Positions 8,525-17,497 of a DNA stretch of 35,655 nucleotides are shown here, one piece after another. The notes below the pieces were generated by a model, which was not told the DNA's origin, did no database searches, and worked only from the letters and a program-made list of their open reading frames with translations. The stretch is from assembly GCA_011391155.1 (NCBI GenBank), contig JAABRA010000143.1, positions 1-35,655 of the forward strand. Reading direction: 5' to 3'. The position numbers and the translations under genes were made by a program. This stretch comes from Burkholderiales bacterium. GTDB lineage: Bacteria; Pseudomonadota; Gammaproteobacteria; Burkholderiales; Burkholderiaceae_C. How positions within the stretch are numbered: position 1 is the stretch's first letter; each line of letters starts with the position of its first letter.

Positions 8525-9567
8525 AACGTCGTCAAAAGCCTTCTGACCGGAGCCGGCAAGCCCAGGTCGGGCCACTGACCGGGGCCGAACCAGGCCCCTG
8601 CCTCGCCGGTCGAGAGCAGCTTGCCGGTCACACCGATCCGGACAGGATGTAAATGCAGGTCCTTGTGGGTGAGTGCGTGGAACACCACCGGCATTTGCTG
8701 CCGGGAGCTTGTGTCGTGAACGGGCACGACGGCACCCAGTTCCGTGAGACTTGGGAAAACGGGCATACAAAACAAACCAGCCCATACCCCCGGCGCCGGC
8801 CGCCGTTCCAGCCAGATCGCCCCATCAGGGTTTTGGGCCCACAACAGCCACATCGATTCAGTGGTCCGCACAAGTTTCCGGGTTTTGACAGGGTAGGCCC
8901 GCGGGTTCCCCTCAAGCCGCGCGACGCATCGATTCTCCAGCGGGCAAACATCACAGCGCGGGTTGCGGGCAACACAGACCGTGGCGCCCAGGTCCATCAG
9001 GCCTTGCGAGTACCGGGGCATGTTCTCAGCGAGATTTTTCTCCGGCAACAGGCTTTCGGCCAGCGCCCAGAGTTTTTGCTGCCCGGCCGTCGAGGCAACA
9101 TCCTCGCCAAATCCGAACGCCCGGCACAGGACCCGCCTGACATTGGCGTCGAGTATGGCCACGGGCTCGCCAAAACAGAAGGAGGCAATCGCCGCAGCCG
9201 TGGAACGGCCTATGCCCGGCAAGGTTTCCAGCAAGGCCGCTGTTTTCGGGAGTTCGCCGCCAAAACGATCCCGCACTTCACGGGCACACCGATGCAGATT
9301 GCGCGCGCGGCTGTAATAGCCCAGGCCACTCCACAAGGCCAGCACCTCATCGAGCTCTGCCTGCGCGAGGCTGGAGAGATCAGGGCACCGCTCCAGAAAC
9401 CGCCGGTAGTAGTCCTTGACCGTCGTGACCTGGGTTTGCTGGAGCATGATTTCCGAGAGCCAGACCCGGTACGGATCCGGTGAATGCTGCCAGGGGAGAT
9501 CGTGGCGCCCGTGCTTTTTTTGCCACTGCACGATCCGCGTGGCAAAACCGACTGCCCGGCCCGTCAT
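8518..9567 (-). CDS. mutY: A/G-specific adenine DNA glycosylase
   Basis: MutY removes adenine mispaired with 8-oxoguanine, as part of the GO system with MutM. The protein has 349 residues. Catalytic Glu is at about 39 in [10 protein letters not shown], the helix-hairpin-helix LPGIGRSTA at 116-124, and catalytic Asp at about 140 in [10 protein letters not shown]. The [4Fe-4S] ligands are Cys198, 205, 208 and 214 (C-x6-C-x2-C-x5-C). The C-terminal NUDIX-like domain (about 235-349) recognises 8-oxoG and holds [13 protein letters not shown]. The ATG overlaps the stop of the upstream dynamin-like gene by 4 bases, so the two are translationally coupled. The 3' end overlaps rapZ by 7 bases on the opposite strand. 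No terminator is possible in that space. Confidence 0.97.
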   Translation of the reverse strand: MTGRAVGFATRIVQWQKKHGRHDLPWQHSPDPYRVWLSEIMLQQTQVTTVKDYYRRFLERCPDLSSLAQAELDEVLALWSGLGYYSRARNLHRCAREVRDRFGGELPKTAALLETLPGIGRSTAAAIASFCFGEPVAILDANVRRVLCRAFGFGEDVASTAGQQKLWALAESLLPEKNLAENMPRYSQGLMDLGATVCVARNPRCDVCPLENRCVARLEGNPRAYPVKTRKLVRTTESMWLLWAQNPDGAIWLERRPAPGVWAGLFCMPVFPSLTELGAVVPVHDTSSRQQMPVVFHALTHKDLHLHPVRIGVTGKLLSTGEAGAWFGPGQWPDLGLPAPVRRLLTTFQ

Positions 9568-11525
9568 TCGGCTGGCCGGCTCGGCGACGGTGTTGCCAGA
9601 GACGGTGCAGGCCTGCTGACAAACTGGTTGACCAATTCCCTGAGCCGCGCTTCAAGCTGGATCAACGAATTCTCCTGGAGACTGATTTCGGCGATTCGCT
9701 CATCCAGCCCCCCTGCGGCCTGCTGAATCCGCTCGATCGCTTCAATCCTTCGAACGAAATTGCGTCGGCGTTCACGCAGTTGCACGTCGAGCTGTGCCAT
9801 GGCCGACTTGTTCCACATTTCGACCTCGGCCTGCATCGCCTCGAAGATCGCCCGCACGCGGGTTGCCAGCGCCCGAACCAGGCGATCCGCAAACTCGGGC
9901 TGCGCCAGCCTGACCGCATTGCCGATCGCAAGGTACTGGACATGCCCCCGCTCCACGCTGTCCAGATCACGGAGATGAAGGCCTGGATCCGTCACTTTGG
10001 GGGTTTGAAGGGAAAAACCAAACTCCGAATTCAACTGCTGAAACGTGCCGTTCAACATGGAGTGAATTTCGTCGTTGACGGTCTTTACCCGGCGCATGAT
10101 TTCACGCAATTGGGCGAACGTCTGCGCGTAGGCTTTCTTGACGCCAAATTTGATCCCGGGTTGCCGCAGCGCCGTGTTCAGGGAAGCCAGTTCCACCTTC
10201 AGGGAACTGGTTCCAAGCAACTGGAACACCTCGCGCAACATCTTCAGATGCACCGACCTGATCGCGTGAATCCGGGCCGCGCTTCCGTCGAACTCCGCAT
10301 GTTCCTGCTCGATACGCAGGCGCATCTGCCGGATGACCGTCGTGTTCTTGCCATGCAGGCCCTTGAGCTCCTGCATCTGTTCGGCGAGGTCGCGGCGGCG
10401 CAAGGTAATGACCCGACCCGCTTCAGACCGCAAATCCTCCACGCCGGCCATCACCGCGGATTGCAGGATACGCTGGCGTTGCCCGAGCAGCCCTTCGCTC
10501 AAAGCCTGCTCAAGGTCTGGCAACCGGCTCGCCGAAAGCAGGGCAGTATCGCCAGTCACTTTGGCCAGCAAGCCTTTCTGGGCCGAAACCGGTATCACCT
10601 GCGACTTCGGTATGCCCAGGATCTCCGCCGAAGTCTCACGTTGTCGATCAATTTGCTCCTGCACCAGCACGGGGGTACTGAGGGCATCCCACATGGTGTC
10701 GATCTTGTTGAGAACCACCAGCCGGGAAGCCGCCGCTTCCGGCTCTGTCGCCAGGTACTCCCGCCAGATCGCCAGATCTGACTTGGTGACACCGGTGTCT
10801 GCTGCCAGGATGAAGACCGCGGCCTGGGCCTGCGGAATCAGGTTGACCGTCAACTCAGGTTCCGCGCCGATGGCGTTGAGCCCAGGCGTGTCCAGCACAA
10901 CCAGCCCCTGCTTGAGCAGCGGGTGCGCCATATTGATCAGGGCATGCCGCCATCGTGGCACTTCAACCGTCCCATCAGCATCCACCAGGGGATTGTCCGC
11001 AGGTGTTTCGTCATGCCAGAAACCCAGAGCGCGCGCCTCATCCCGGGTCACGCGGCAAGTTTCAGCCACCTTTTCCATGGCCCCCGCTAGCTGCGCGCCA
11101 TCATTGACATCCAGATCCACCCGCGTCCACTTTTCGGGTACAAGCCGCCATTCCATCAGCGCCTGGGGTTGCAGGCGCGTTTCGATCGGCAGCAGCCGCA
11201 GACAGGGCGAAACGCCTGGGTCATAGCCCAGTTCAGTCGGGCACATCGTGGTTCGACCGGCGCTTGCAGGCATGATGCGCCGACCATAGCCGGCGAAAAA
11301 TATCGCATTGATGAGCTCGGATTTACCCCTGGAGAACTCCGCCACGAAGGCCACCATGACCTTGTCAGCCCGAACCTGGACCTCAAGACGCTGCAGCCGT
11401 TCCTGAAGGGCGGCATTGAGCAGTTCGTGGTCCTTCATCCAGTCGCCCAGCAACTTCAGGCGCAGCGTGAATTCGCGGCGCCATGCACCATGTTGGTCAA
11501 ATTGTTGGTTGAATGATGCAGCCAC
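9564..11525 (-). CDS. Dynamin-like GTPase between mutM and mutY
   Basis: This is a large cytoplasmic GTPase of the bacterial dynamin group, 653 residues from the GTG at 11525. The G1 loop AEFSRGKS is at 62-69 (Ala replaces the usual first Gly), a G2 threonine lies in GRTTMCPTEL at 91-100, G3 DTPGL at 212-216 and G4 NKID at 273-276. The rest is largely alpha-helical and charged, with likely coiled coils at about 370-430 and 540-640, and a Pro/Ser tail. No membrane helix or signal peptide is seen. An in-frame ATG at 11579 would add 18 residues, but GGAGG lies just before the GTG. It follows mutM closely and overlaps mutY by 4 bases. Function is unknown; the operon suggests a link to DNA or nucleoid maintenance, as proposed for E. 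coli CrfC. That link is inference. Confidence 0.9.
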   Translation of the reverse strand: MAASFNQQFDQHGAWRREFTLRLKLLGDWMKDHELLNAALQERLQRLEVQVRADKVMVAFVAEFSRGKSELINAIFFAGYGRRIMPASAGRTTMCPTELGYDPGVSPCLRLLPIETRLQPQALMEWRLVPEKWTRVDLDVNDGAQLAGAMEKVAETCRVTRDEARALGFWHDETPADNPLVDADGTVEVPRWRHALINMAHPLLKQGLVVLDTPGLNAIGAEPELTVNLIPQAQAAVFILAADTGVTKSDLAIWREYLATEPEAAASRLVVLNKIDTMWDALSTPVLVQEQIDRQRETSAEILGIPKSQVIPVSAQKGLLAKVTGDTALLSASRLPDLEQALSEGLLGQRQRILQSAVMAGVEDLRSEAGRVITLRRRDLAEQMQELKGLHGKNTTVIRQMRLRIEQEHAEFDGSAARIHAIRSVHLKMLREVFQLLGTSSLKVELASLNTALRQPGIKFGVKKAYAQTFAQLREIMRRVKTVNDEIHSMLNGTFQQLNSEFGFSLQTPKVTDPGLHLRDLDSVERGHVQYLAIGNAVRLAQPEFADRLVRALATRVRAIFEAMQAEVEMWNKSAMAQLDVQLRERRRNFVRRIEAIERIQQAAGGLDERIAEISLQENSLIQLEARLRELVNQFVSRPAPSLATPSPSRPAE

Positions 11526-11529
11526 TTTT

Positions 11530-11534
11530 CCTCC
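11530..11534 (-). promoter_or_regulatory. Ribosome binding site choosing the GTPase start
   Basis: The minus strand reads GGAGG followed by AAAA and then GTG at 11525. The spacing of 4 bases is a little short, but no comparable site precedes the upstream ATG at 11579, so the GTG start is favoured. Confidence 0.55.
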
Positions 11535-11582
11535 GGCAACGGATTCAATATAACATCCCATACGGCACTGATGAGGCACCCG

Positions 11583-12398
11583 TCAGGTCTGGCAGACCGC
11601 GCAGTAAAAAGTCGATCTTTGACCCTGTCTGAGCATCCGAACCGGCGTGCCGCAATGCCGGCACGGCTCGCCGGTCCGCCCGTACACCATGGCCTCGCGT
11701 TGAAAATGGCCCGCCGCTCCATCCGCACTGGAAAAGTCGCGCAGCGTGCTGCCGCCGCTCGCCACGGCCCGGGCAAGCACCTCGCGAATGGAAAGCCGCA
11801 GTCTTTCGGCGCGTGCCGGGCTGATTCGGGAAGCCCGGGTTGTGGGTCGGATGCCCGCCCTGAAAAGGGCCTCGGACGCATAAATGTTGCCCACTCCTAC
11901 GACGACATCACCGGCCAGGAGGACTTGCTTGATGGGCGAATGCCGCCTCTTCAGAGCAGTCTGAAAGTCATTCGCTCCAAACCCCTCGCCCAGCGGCTCC
12001 ATTCCCAGGCGACCGAGCAGCTTGACGCCCATGGTCGATTCTTCCCCGCGCGCCAGGACTGCGGCACCGAACCGGCGCGGATCGTGCAGACGCAAGGTAC
12101 CCAGTGTGGTGACCAGGTCAAAATGGTCGTGCGGACCCGGAGGCGGCACGTCGACGGCAAACACCAGTCTGCCCGACATTCCCAGGTGGATCAGCAAAAG
12201 CCAGCCGTCACTCACGTCCAGAAGCAGGTATTTTCCGCGCCGCCGGACCGCAATGACGCGCAATCCCTCCAGGATGGAGGGATCTTCGCCCAGCGGCCAT
12301 CGCAGGGGTTTGCCCAGCCGGACCGCCAGAATCCGCGCCCCCGATATGTGGTGCGCAAAGCTCAGGCGGGTCACTTCAACCTCGGGCAATTCTGGCAT
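11583..12398 (-). CDS. mutM: Formamidopyrimidine-DNA glycosylase (8-oxoG glycosylase)
   Basis: MutM excises 8-oxoguanine and formamidopyrimidines from DNA and nicks the abasic site. The protein has 271 residues. The mature N terminus PELPEVEV supplies catalytic Pro1 and Glu2. The helix-two-turn-helix region includes [16 protein letters not shown]. The C-terminal zinc finger, Cys-x2-Cys-x16-Cys-x2-Cys, runs from CRHCG to CAVCQT. The ATG at 12398 was chosen because the family invariably starts MPELPE; the longer in-frame extension overlaps the divergent TPR gene. The dynamin-like GTPase follows within 3-57 bases depending on its start, then mutY. The promoter must lie in the 38 bases before 12437 or within the TPR gene. 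Confidence 0.97.
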   Translation of the reverse strand: MPELPEVEVTRLSFAHHISGARILAVRLGKPLRWPLGEDPSILEGLRVIAVRRRGKYLLLDVSDGWLLLIHLGMSGRLVFAVDVPPPGPHDHFDLVTTLGTLRLHDPRRFGAAVLARGEESTMGVKLLGRLGMEPLGEGFGANDFQTALKRRHSPIKQVLLAGDVVVGVGNIYASEALFRAGIRPTTRASRISPARAERLRLSIREVLARAVASGGSTLRDFSSADGAAGHFQREAMVYGRTGEPCRHCGTPVRMLRQGQRSTFYCAVCQT

Positions 12399-12424
12399 GG
12401 GGAACAGGGCCGGTGGCCTTGGAT

Positions 12425-12430
12425 TATTAT
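12425..12430 (+). promoter_or_regulatory. TATTAT box in the mutM-TPR divergent gap
   Basis: TATTAT lies 6 bases before the ATG of the TPR gene at 12437. If used as a -10 it would give an almost leaderless transcript. The gap between the divergent starts is only 38 bases and no clear -35 is seen, so this is a weak call. Confidence 0.25.
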
Positions 12431-12436
12431 GGGTCG

Positions 12437-14164
12437 ATGAAGCTCGTATTCTGTCTTGTTGCTGCGTTGCATCTGCCTGCAAGTGTCTTTGCACAGGCGC
12501 CTGCGCCCACCGTGGCGGCTGAGCCGGCACCATCCGCCTCCGCCATTGACGCCTCGCTTTTCTACCAGTTATTGCTCGGCGAACTCAATGTTCAGAATGG
12601 CGAACCCGGCACTGGTTATTCGATATTGCTTGATGCCGCACGAAAAACAAACGATGCCGATCTTTACCAACGCGCCGTGGACGTTGCCCTGCAGGCACGC
12701 GCGGGTGACGCCGCACTGCAGGCCGCGCGCGCCTGGAGCCAGGCCCAGCCCGCTTCCCAGGCGGCCCGCCGGATCACACTGCAAATCCTCATCGCCCTCA
12801 ACCATACGGGTGAAATTGGCGATCTGCTGCGGGCGCAGCTCGCCGCCCTGCCGGTTCAAGACCGCTCAGCAGCCCTGGCGGCGATTCCCAGGGCATTCCT
12901 GAGGGTGTCCGACAAAAAGGAAGCTGCGCGCATCGTCGAACAGGCACTGGCAGAACACCTGAACCGACCAGAAACGGGCGAGGCCGCCTGGATCGCGACG
13001 GGGCGCATGCGAGTCCTCGCTGGCGACCCTAAAGGCGCGCTGGATGCCGCACAACGCGCGCTGGCCTTTGCGCCCCAGTCGGAAGGCGCCGCGCTGCTGG
13101 CCCTCGAGGTCATGGGGCCTGCGCAACCGCTGGCAGAACCCATGGTGCGCCAGTATCTTGAGAAGGGCTCGAAGCCAGAAATCCGGATGGCCTATGCGCG
13201 TGCACTGCTCGAGTCACAGCGGCTCTCCGAAGCGCTCAAGCAGCTCGAAATCGTGACGGCAGAAAAGCCCGACTACGCGCCCGCCTGGCTCAGCCTGGGA
13301 CTACTGCAGCTTCAAGGCAGCTCACCAGAGGCCGCCGACGCATCCCTTCGACGCTTTCTCACGCTCGTCCCTTCTGCCGAAGACGAAGCCGCCCAGCGCG
13401 GCAGGACGGAGGCCTTTCTGGCTCTGGCGCAGATTGCTGAAAAGCGCAAAGACTTCGTCGCCGCAGGCGAATGGCTGGATCGCATTGAAAATCAGGAGGA
13501 CCGGATCACCGCGACGGCCCGCCGCGCATCCATCCTCGCGCGGCAAGGCAAGCTGGATCAGGCGCGGGAGCTGATTCGGGACTGGCCGGAGCGAACACCC
13601 GCAGATGCCCGGGTCAAGCTCATGACGGAAGTCCAGTTGCTGCGCGATAACGGCCAACCCGGCGCGGCTTACGACCTGCTTGGCGCCGCCATTGAACGTC
13701 AACCCGGCGACTTCGATCTACTCTACGATCAAGCGCTGATTGCGGAAAAGCTCGGCAATTTCGAGGCCATGGAGCGCCTGTTGCGCCAGTTGATCGCGGC
13801 CAGGCCGGATTACCACCACGCCTACAACGCGCTGGGTTACTCGCTGGCTGAACGCAATATCCGCCTCAGCGAGGCCCGGCAACTCATCAACAAAGCCCTT
13901 GAATACGCGCCCGAAGATCCCATGATCCGCGATAGCCTGGGATGGGTTGAATTCCGCAGCGGCAACACGGCAGAGGCGCTGCGCATCCTGCAATCCGCCT
14001 TCAAGGCACGGCCGGACGCTGATATCGCCGCCCACCTCGGGGAAGTCCTTTGGACGTCCGGGCAACGCGAGCAGGCCCTGAGCGTCTGGAAAGAGGGTTT
14101 GTTGCTGAGCTCCGACAGCGACACCCTCACCGAAACCCTCAAGCGGTTTCAGGTGAAGCCGTGA
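12437..14164 (+). CDS. Exported tetratricopeptide-repeat protein upstream of lolB
   Basis: The protein has 575 residues. An N-terminal signal peptide ([19 protein letters not shown], cleavage near residue 20) is followed by an Ala/Pro-rich linker and then TPR-like helical hairpins along nearly the whole chain. The clearest repeats are in the C-terminal 200 residues, such as [13 protein letters not shown] and [20 protein letters not shown]. It is predicted periplasmic or surface-associated and to act as a protein-interaction scaffold; the partner is unknown. The ATG at 12437 was chosen over an upstream in-frame ATG because it begins the signal peptide. The stop overlaps the lolB GTG by 4 bases, so the two are translationally coupled. 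This order is, to my knowledge, usual in Burkholderiales and suggests a role near lipoprotein or envelope assembly. Confidence 0.88.
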   Translation: MKLVFCLVAALHLPASVFAQAPAPTVAAEPAPSASAIDASLFYQLLLGELNVQNGEPGTGYSILLDAARKTNDADLYQRAVDVALQARAGDAALQAARAWSQAQPASQAARRITLQILIALNHTGEIGDLLRAQLAALPVQDRSAALAAIPRAFLRVSDKKEAARIVEQALAEHLNRPETGEAAWIATGRMRVLAGDPKGALDAAQRALAFAPQSEGAALLALEVMGPAQPLAEPMVRQYLEKGSKPEIRMAYARALLESQRLSEALKQLEIVTAEKPDYAPAWLSLGLLQLQGSSPEAADASLRRFLTLVPSAEDEAAQRGRTEAFLALAQIAEKRKDFVAAGEWLDRIENQEDRITATARRASILARQGKLDQARELIRDWPERTPADARVKLMTEVQLLRDNGQPGAAYDLLGAAIERQPGDFDLLYDQALIAEKLGNFEAMERLLRQLIAARPDYHHAYNALGYSLAERNIRLSEARQLINKALEYAPEDPMIRDSLGWVEFRSGNTAEALRILQSAFKARPDADIAAHLGEVLWTSGQREQALSVWKEGLLLSSDSDTLTETLKRFQVKP

Positions 14165-14661
14165 CGCGACGGCCCTGGCTGGCCCGCGGCCTTTGCGCCA
14201 GTCTGATTTTCGTTCTTGCAGCTTGCAGTGCGCCGATGCCTGGCACCAGCCACCCGAAAGGCGAAGCCCCGATCCGGACCGGCCGCCTGGCACTGAACCT
14301 GGCGACCGAGCCGCCACAGTCCTTTTTTGCCACGTTTGAACTCAAAGGTACGGCCAGCGTGGGTGAACTGACCCTGACCAGCCCCCTGGGCAGCGTGTTG
14401 GCTGCCCTGCAGTGGTCTCCCGGAGAAGCCACGTTGCGCACCGGGGGGCAAACGATGCCGTTTGAATCGCTGGATTCCCTGACCCGTCATGTAACCGGCA
14501 CGCCATTGCCGGTTCGTTCCTTGTTTGATTGGCTGGACGGCATCCGCACCACGGGCGGTGACTGGCAAGCCGACTTGTCCCGTCTCGACCAGGGGCGTCT
14601 GGTTGCCACGCGAGCCCAGCCTTCCCCCCCAGCTGAACTGAAGCTGATCCTGGACCGGTAG
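14161..14661 (+). CDS. lolB: Outer-membrane lipoprotein localisation protein LolB
   Basis: LolB takes lipoproteins from the periplasmic carrier LolA and inserts them into the outer membrane. The protein has 166 residues. The N terminus is a lipoprotein signal with lipobox LAAC (Cys22), and Ser at +2 agrees with outer-membrane sorting. The body contains the beta-strand pattern of the LolA/LolB fold, with FATFELKG, GELTLTSPLGS and DGIRTTGGDWQADL. It is shorter than E. coli LolB (207 residues) but otherwise complete. Translation starts at GTG 14161 in a GTGA overlap with the TPR gene; longer in-frame starts would lack the signal. ispE follows after 37 bases. Confidence 0.9.
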   Translation: MTRRPWLARGLCASLIFVLAACSAPMPGTSHPKGEAPIRTGRLALNLATEPPQSFFATFELKGTASVGELTLTSPLGSVLAALQWSPGEATLRTGGQTMPFESLDSLTRHVTGTPLPVRSLFDWLDGIRTTGGDWQADLSRLDQGRLVATRAQPSPPAELKLILDR

Positions 14662-14698
14662 GCTCCGACCCGGTCATGGCGGTGGCGATAATGGCGCG

Positions 14699-15544
14699 AT
14701 GAAGTCCCTGTATGACGTGCCAGCGCCGGCCAAGCTGAATTTGTTCCTGCACATCACAGGACGCAGGGCGGACGGCTACCACCTGCTCCAGTCGGCCTTC
14801 ATGCTGATCGACTGGTGCGACACCCTGCATTTTGAAGTTCGCCCGGACCGCAGGATCGCCCGCCACGATCTCACTGAACCCTTGCCGAAAGACGATCTCA
14901 TGGTCCGGGCGGCCCACGCCCTGCAGGCATTGACGGGATGCAGCCAGGGCGTGGATATCAGCGTCGAGAAGCGCATTCCCGCGCAGGCTGGCATGGGCGG
15001 AGGCTCTTCGGACGCGGCCACTTGCCTGCTGGCGCTCAACCGCCTGTGGAAACTGAATCTCTCGACAGCGCAACTGGCGAAAACCGGGCTTCAGCTGGGC
15101 GCGGATGTGCCGTTTTTTCTGCAGGGCAGCAACGCCTGGGTTGAAGGCGTCGGTGACATCATCACAGCGCTGGACCTGCCGCCAGCGCGCTTTGTCGTGG
15201 TCAAACCGTCCATGGGTGTGGATACGGCGTCGATTTTTGCAAGCCCCGACCTCAAGCGCGATACAAATCCTGCTACAATCTTAGGCTTTGCAGCACACCC
15301 TTACGACTTTGGACGTAACGACCTGCAGCCAGTCGCTCTGAGGCATTGCCCCCAGATTGCCCAAGCCCTCGAATGGCTTGGATCCATGGGCCTTGAGGGC
15401 CGGATGACGGGCTCCGGAAGCGCGGTGTTTGCACAAATGCCGCATGTGTTTGATCTGGGTATTTCGCCAGTCACATGGCAGGTCAGGACATGCAGCAATT
15501 TGGCTGCTCATCCCTTGCAGGGGTGGGCATCCAGCGACAGTTGA
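14699..15544 (+). CDS. ispE: 4-(cytidine-5'-diphospho)-2-C-methyl-D-erythritol kinase
   Basis: IspE phosphorylates CDP-methylerythritol in the MEP isoprenoid pathway. The protein has 281 residues and is a GHMP kinase. The N-terminal PAPAKLNLFLHITGRRADGY has the catalytic Lys at 12. The ATP-binding loop AGMGGGSSDAA lies at 97-107, and the C-terminal GHMP block is MTGSGSAVFAQ. The ATG at 14699 is the only start that gives the family N terminus. Downstream are tRNA-Gln and prs, an order shared with many Betaproteobacteria. An AT-richer stretch with TACAAT at 15274-15279 inside the gene might be a promoter for tRNA-Gln/prs. ispH, a later step of the same pathway, is at the other end of the window. 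Confidence 0.96.
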   Translation: MKSLYDVPAPAKLNLFLHITGRRADGYHLLQSAFMLIDWCDTLHFEVRPDRRIARHDLTEPLPKDDLMVRAAHALQALTGCSQGVDISVEKRIPAQAGMGGGSSDAATCLLALNRLWKLNLSTAQLAKTGLQLGADVPFFLQGSNAWVEGVGDIITALDLPPARFVVVKPSMGVDTASIFASPDLKRDTNPATILGFAAHPYDFGRNDLQPVALRHCPQIAQALEWLGSMGLEGRMTGSGSAVFAQMPHVFDLGISPVTWQVRTCSNLAAHPLQGWASSDS

Positions 15545-15576
15545 ATGGTGGGCAGCAATAGGCTGTCAACCGGTGT

Positions 15577-15653
15577 AGGGGAGTCGCCAAGTTGGTTAAG
15601 GCACTGGATTTTGATTCCAGCATGCGAAGGTTCGAATCCTTCCTCCCCTGCCA
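15577..15653 (+). tRNA. tRNA-Gln (anticodon TTG)
   Basis: A 77-base tRNA with encoded CCA (15651-15653). The acceptor stem AGGGGAG pairs with CTCCCCT, with discriminator G. The anticodon stem CTGGA/TCCAG has loop TTTTGAT and anticodon TTG. The T arm is GAAGG/CCTTC with a TTCGAAT loop. It lies 32 bases after ispE and 45 bases before prs, so it is likely processed from a shared transcript. Confidence 0.96.
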
Positions 15654-15698
15654 GAAACGTCGCACGTAAAGGCATATTTTTTTATTGCTGGGATCCTC

Positions 15699-16673
15699 AT
15701 GCAGGCCAACCAACCCGACTTCATGGTTTTCACCGGCAATGCCAACCCGGCACTGGCGGCTGAAATAGCCCGGCATCTGGGTACCACCCTGGGTGCGGCG
15801 GACGTCGGCCGTTTCTCCGATGGTGAAGTCACCGTTGAAATCAAGCAGAACGTGAGAGCCCGCGACGTGTTCGTGGTGCAGTCCACCTGCGCGCCCACCA
15901 ACGAGAGCCTCATGGAACTGCTGATCATGGTCGACGCGCTCAAGCGCGCCTCGGCCGAGCGGATCAGCGCCGTCATTCCCTACTTCGGCTACGCCCGCCA
16001 GGACCGTCGCCCGCGGTCCACCCGGGTGCCAATCTCGGCCAAGGTGGTGGCCAACCTGCTGCAGACCGTGGGCGTGGCCCGCGTGCTGACCATGGACCTG
16101 CACGCCGACCAGATCCAGGGCTTTTTCGACATTCCGGTCGACAACATCTATGCGTCGCCCGTGTTGCTCGGCGACCTGCGCCAGCAGAACTACGAAAACC
16201 TGATCGTGGTCTCGCCCGACGTTGGCGGCGTGGTGCGGGCCCGTGCCCTGGCCAAGCAGCTCGGTTGCGACCTGGCGATCATCGACAAGCGCCGCCCTAA
16301 AGCCAACGTGAGCGAAGTCATGCACGTGATCGGCGAAATCGACGGCCGCAACTGCGTCATCATGGACGACATGATTGACACCGCCGGCACACTGGTCAAG
16401 GCCGCCGAAGTCCTCAAGGCGCGCGGCGCGAAGAAGGTGTACGCCTACTGCACGCATCCGATTTTTTCCGGCCCTGCCGTCGATCGCATTGCCAATGGAT
16501 CGGCACTGGACGGCGTGGTCGTCACCGACACCATTCCGCTGACCGATTCCGCCCGCAATTGCACGAAAATCCGCCAGCTCTCGGTGGCACCCCTGATTGC
16601 CGAAACCATTCAGCGCATTGCCAAGGGCGAGTCGGTCATGAGTTTGTTCTCGGATCAGGACAATCTGTTCTGA
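15699..16673 (+). CDS. prs: Ribose-phosphate pyrophosphokinase (PRPP synthetase)
   Basis: Prs makes phosphoribosyl pyrophosphate from ribose-5-phosphate and ATP, the precursor of purines, pyrimidines, NAD, His and Trp. The protein has 324 residues, class [11 protein letters not shown] opens the fold, GRFSDGEV binds ribose phosphate, [11 protein letters not shown] is the flexible catalytic loop, and VVSPDVGG and [10 protein letters not shown] form the PRPP-binding region. The start at 15699 gives an 8-residue extension before MVFTGNANP; the inner ATG at 15723 would match E. coli better, but the longer form is the one I recognise from Comamonadaceae. The upstream GGGA is a weak ribosome binding site. 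A hairpin with a T run follows the gene. Confidence 0.96.
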   Translation: MQANQPDFMVFTGNANPALAAEIARHLGTTLGAADVGRFSDGEVTVEIKQNVRARDVFVVQSTCAPTNESLMELLIMVDALKRASAERISAVIPYFGYARQDRRPRSTRVPISAKVVANLLQTVGVARVLTMDLHADQIQGFFDIPVDNIYASPVLLGDLRQQNYENLIVVSPDVGGVVRARALAKQLGCDLAIIDKRRPKANVSEVMHVIGEIDGRNCVIMDDMIDTAGTLVKAAEVLKARGAKKVYAYCTHPIFSGPAVDRIANGSALDGVVVTDTIPLTDSARNCTKIRQLSVAPLIAETIQRIAKGESVMSLFSDQDNLF

Positions 16674-16680
16674 TCCGGGC

Positions 16681-16725
16681 AAAAAGCGGGTCCGCAACCC
16701 TGACCGGGTGACGCGGCCCTTTTTT
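16681..16725 (+). terminator. Probable terminator after prs
   Basis: GGGTCCGC (from 16688) can pair with GCGGCCC (16713-16719) with a one-base bulge. An inner ACCC/GGGT stem lies between, and a six-T run follows. It lies in the gap between prs and rplY. The stem is imperfect. Confidence 0.6.
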
Positions 16726-16771
16726 CACTGGAGTCACACTGGTCGCGGTGGACTCTTTTTTGGAGTTGATT

Positions 16772-17422
16772 ATGAAATTCGTCGCTTTTGAGCGCGCCAA
16801 GCAGGGCACGGGTGCGAGCCGCCGTCTCCGCATCACCGGTCGCACGCCCGGTATCGTCTATGGGGGCTCAGCTGAACCCCAGTTGATCGAGCTCGATCAC
16901 AACGCCCTGTGGCATGCCCTGAAAAAGGAAGCCTTCCATTCCACCGTGCTGGACATGGAACTCGGCGGAACCGACCACAAGGTCCTGCTGCGTGACGTGC
17001 AAATGCACCCGTTCAAGCAGATGATCCTGCACATCGATTTCCAGCGCGTCGATGCCACCACCAAGCTGCACATGAAAGTGCCGCTTCACTACAGCGGCGA
17101 CGAGAACTCCCCTGCGGTCAAGACCGAAGGTTGCATCGCCAACCACGTGGTGACCGAGATCGAAGTGCTGTGCCTGCCCTCAGACCTGCCCGAATTCATC
17201 GCCGTGGACCTGAGCGGGCTGAAGAAGGGTGCCTCCCTGCACCTCAATGACATCACCCTGCCCAAGGGCGTGACGGCTGTCACGCACGGCAAGAACAACC
17301 CGGTGCTGGTCTCCGTGGTGGTAATTGCCGCTGCCGCTGAAGCGCCCGCCGCTGACGCCGCCGCCGCTGCAGCGCCGCCCGCCAAGGGCAAGCCTGCTGC
17401 CAAGCCTGCCACCAAGAAATAA
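16772..17422 (+). CDS. rplY: 50S ribosomal protein L25, general stress protein Ctc form
   Basis: L25/Ctc binds 5S rRNA in the large ribosomal subunit. The protein has 216 residues: an N-terminal L25 5S-binding domain (about 1-95, with [13 protein letters not shown]), a C-terminal TL5/CTC beta domain (about 100-190), and an Ala/Pro/Lys-rich tail from about 192 that is probably disordered and basic. ATG 16772 ([14 protein letters not shown]) was chosen because GGAG at 16762-16765 lies 6 bases upstream; an in-frame start 24 bases earlier lacks support. The prs-rplY-pth order is standard in Proteobacteria, and pth recycles peptidyl-tRNA. A strong terminator follows the gene. Confidence 0.96.
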   Translation: MKFVAFERAKQGTGASRRLRITGRTPGIVYGGSAEPQLIELDHNALWHALKKEAFHSTVLDMELGGTDHKVLLRDVQMHPFKQMILHIDFQRVDATTKLHMKVPLHYSGDENSPAVKTEGCIANHVVTEIEVLCLPSDLPEFIAVDLSGLKKGASLHLNDITLPKGVTAVTHGKNNPVLVSVVVIAAAAEAPAADAAAAAAPPAKGKPAAKPATKK

Positions 17423-17445
17423 ACGGACGGCAACACGTCCGTATG

Positions 17446-17476
17446 AACGGCCCACCTCGGTGGGCCGTTCTGTTTT
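17446..17476 (+). terminator. Intrinsic terminator after rplY
   Basis: A long palindrome, AACGGCCCACC (17446-17456) and GGTGGGCCGTT (17459-17469), is followed by a short T-rich tail (TGTTTT). A weaker hairpin ACGGACG/CGTCCGT lies just upstream at about 17423-17442. It separates rplY from pth. Confidence 0.8.
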
Positions 17477-17497
17477 GGCGCCCGGATAATCACACCC

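Noticed and set aside
9480-10781. A plus-strand open frame of over 400 codons opposite the dynamin-like gene
   Set aside because: The minus strand carries intact GTPase motifs and coupled starts; the plus-strand reading has no recognisable domain or ribosome binding site.
15654-15698. A T run between tRNA-Gln and prs as a terminator
   Set aside because: No stem precedes the T run, so it is not supported as an intrinsic terminator.
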